Below are positions 5,563 through 5,671 of a DNA stretch of 5,671 nt, one piece after another. The first letter of the stretch is position 1; the number at the start of each line of letters is the position of its first letter. The notes beneath the pieces are model-generated. The model did no database searches. It saw nothing but the letters and a program-made list of their open reading frames with translations, and was not told the DNA's origin. Source of the stretch: Bacteroidota bacterium (lineage in GTDB: Bacteria; Bacteroidota; Bacteroidia; Chitinophagales; Chitinophagaceae); NCBI GenBank assembly GCA_018267795.1, contig JAFDXS010000182.1:1-5671 (forward strand), given 5' to 3'. A program made the position numbers and the translations under genes.

Positions 5563-5671
5563 TTACTGCTGTGGCATGGCATCTACCTGGTGTTTTTGCC
5601 ATAGCAAGAAGAACAAATATACGAATACACCGAATTGAATTTCTAAAAAAGGCTCTACCAATAGGGGTACC
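5563..5671 (-). CDS. C-terminal end of a membrane protein, possibly O-antigen ligase/polymerase family; 5' part outside the window
   Basis: A minus-strand frame open from the window edge to TAA (5563-5565) encodes 35 residues: a short acidic stretch LVEPFLEIQFG, a hydrophobic segment GVFVYLFFLLW (about 14-24) that looks like a last transmembrane helix, then a polar tail KHQVDAMPQQ. Composition and order are protein-like, and the stop sits at a sensible distance (27 bases) before the LON-domain gene. The pattern E-x-x-L-E-x-Q-x-G followed by an aromatic-rich helix resembles the C-terminus of Bacteroidota O-antigen ligase/Wzy-like proteins, which polymerise or attach surface polysaccharide at the periplasmic face of the inner membrane. 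With so little sequence the family name is tentative; that a real gene ends here is much more certain. Confidence 0.6.
   Translation of the reverse strand, partial: VPLLVEPFLEIQFGVFVYLFFLLWQKHQVDAMPQQ

Noticed and set aside
5666..5671. GGTACC (KpnI site) exactly at the window end, as a sign of a clone boundary or vector joint
   Set aside because: The reading frame of the minus-strand gene runs through it normally, and the other end of the window has no matching site; chance cannot be excluded.

Overview
The window looks like chromosomal DNA from a Bacteroidota bacterium, probably close to Chitinophagaceae. This is a judgement from protein style, not a database result. The supporting signs are moderately AT-rich DNA, almost no Shine-Dalgarno sequences in front of the genes, a Bacteroidota-type LptC with a lipoprotein-like leader, and an outer-membrane protein with an N-terminal SPYSRYGIGD motif encoded next to a type III pantothenate kinase. 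Coding density is very high, with no gene-free stretch longer than 76 bases.

Plus strand, 1-2191: a compact three-gene operon. It contains the 3' end of a type III polyketide synthase (cut by the window edge), a class I SAM-dependent methyltransferase, and an FAD-dependent oxidoreductase of the geranylgeranyl-reductase-like group. The last two genes share the junction TAATG. The gene set resembles in logic the phenolic-lipid operons of other bacteria: a type III PKS makes an alkylresorcinol or alkylpyrone core, a methyltransferase decorates it and a flavoprotein oxidises or reduces it. The product cannot be read from the sequence.

Minus strand, 5671 down to 2197: five genes in one direction. 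In transcription order they are the last 35 codons of a membrane protein resembling an O-antigen ligase/polymerase C-terminus, a stand-alone LON substrate-binding-domain protein, CoaX (type III pantothenate kinase, CoA biosynthesis), an outer-membrane beta-barrel protein with a signal peptide, and LptC (LPS export). The OMP start lies inside the coaX end (20-nt overlap), and lptC starts at or within a few bases of the OMP stop. These three are therefore very likely co-transcribed and translationally coupled. Between the LON gene and coaX there is a 76-base spacer, the only real intergenic region, and it carries a perfect 7-bp inverted repeat.

The two gene sets converge, with only 5 bases between the oxidoreductase stop and the lptC stop. 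The window holds no RNA genes, mobile elements or CRISPR arrays that I can support. I see no clearly new defence or mobile system. The most interesting parts are the small type III PKS cluster, the uncharacterised OMP locked to coaX, and two Asp-to-Asn-like positions in the CoaX nucleotide-binding region.
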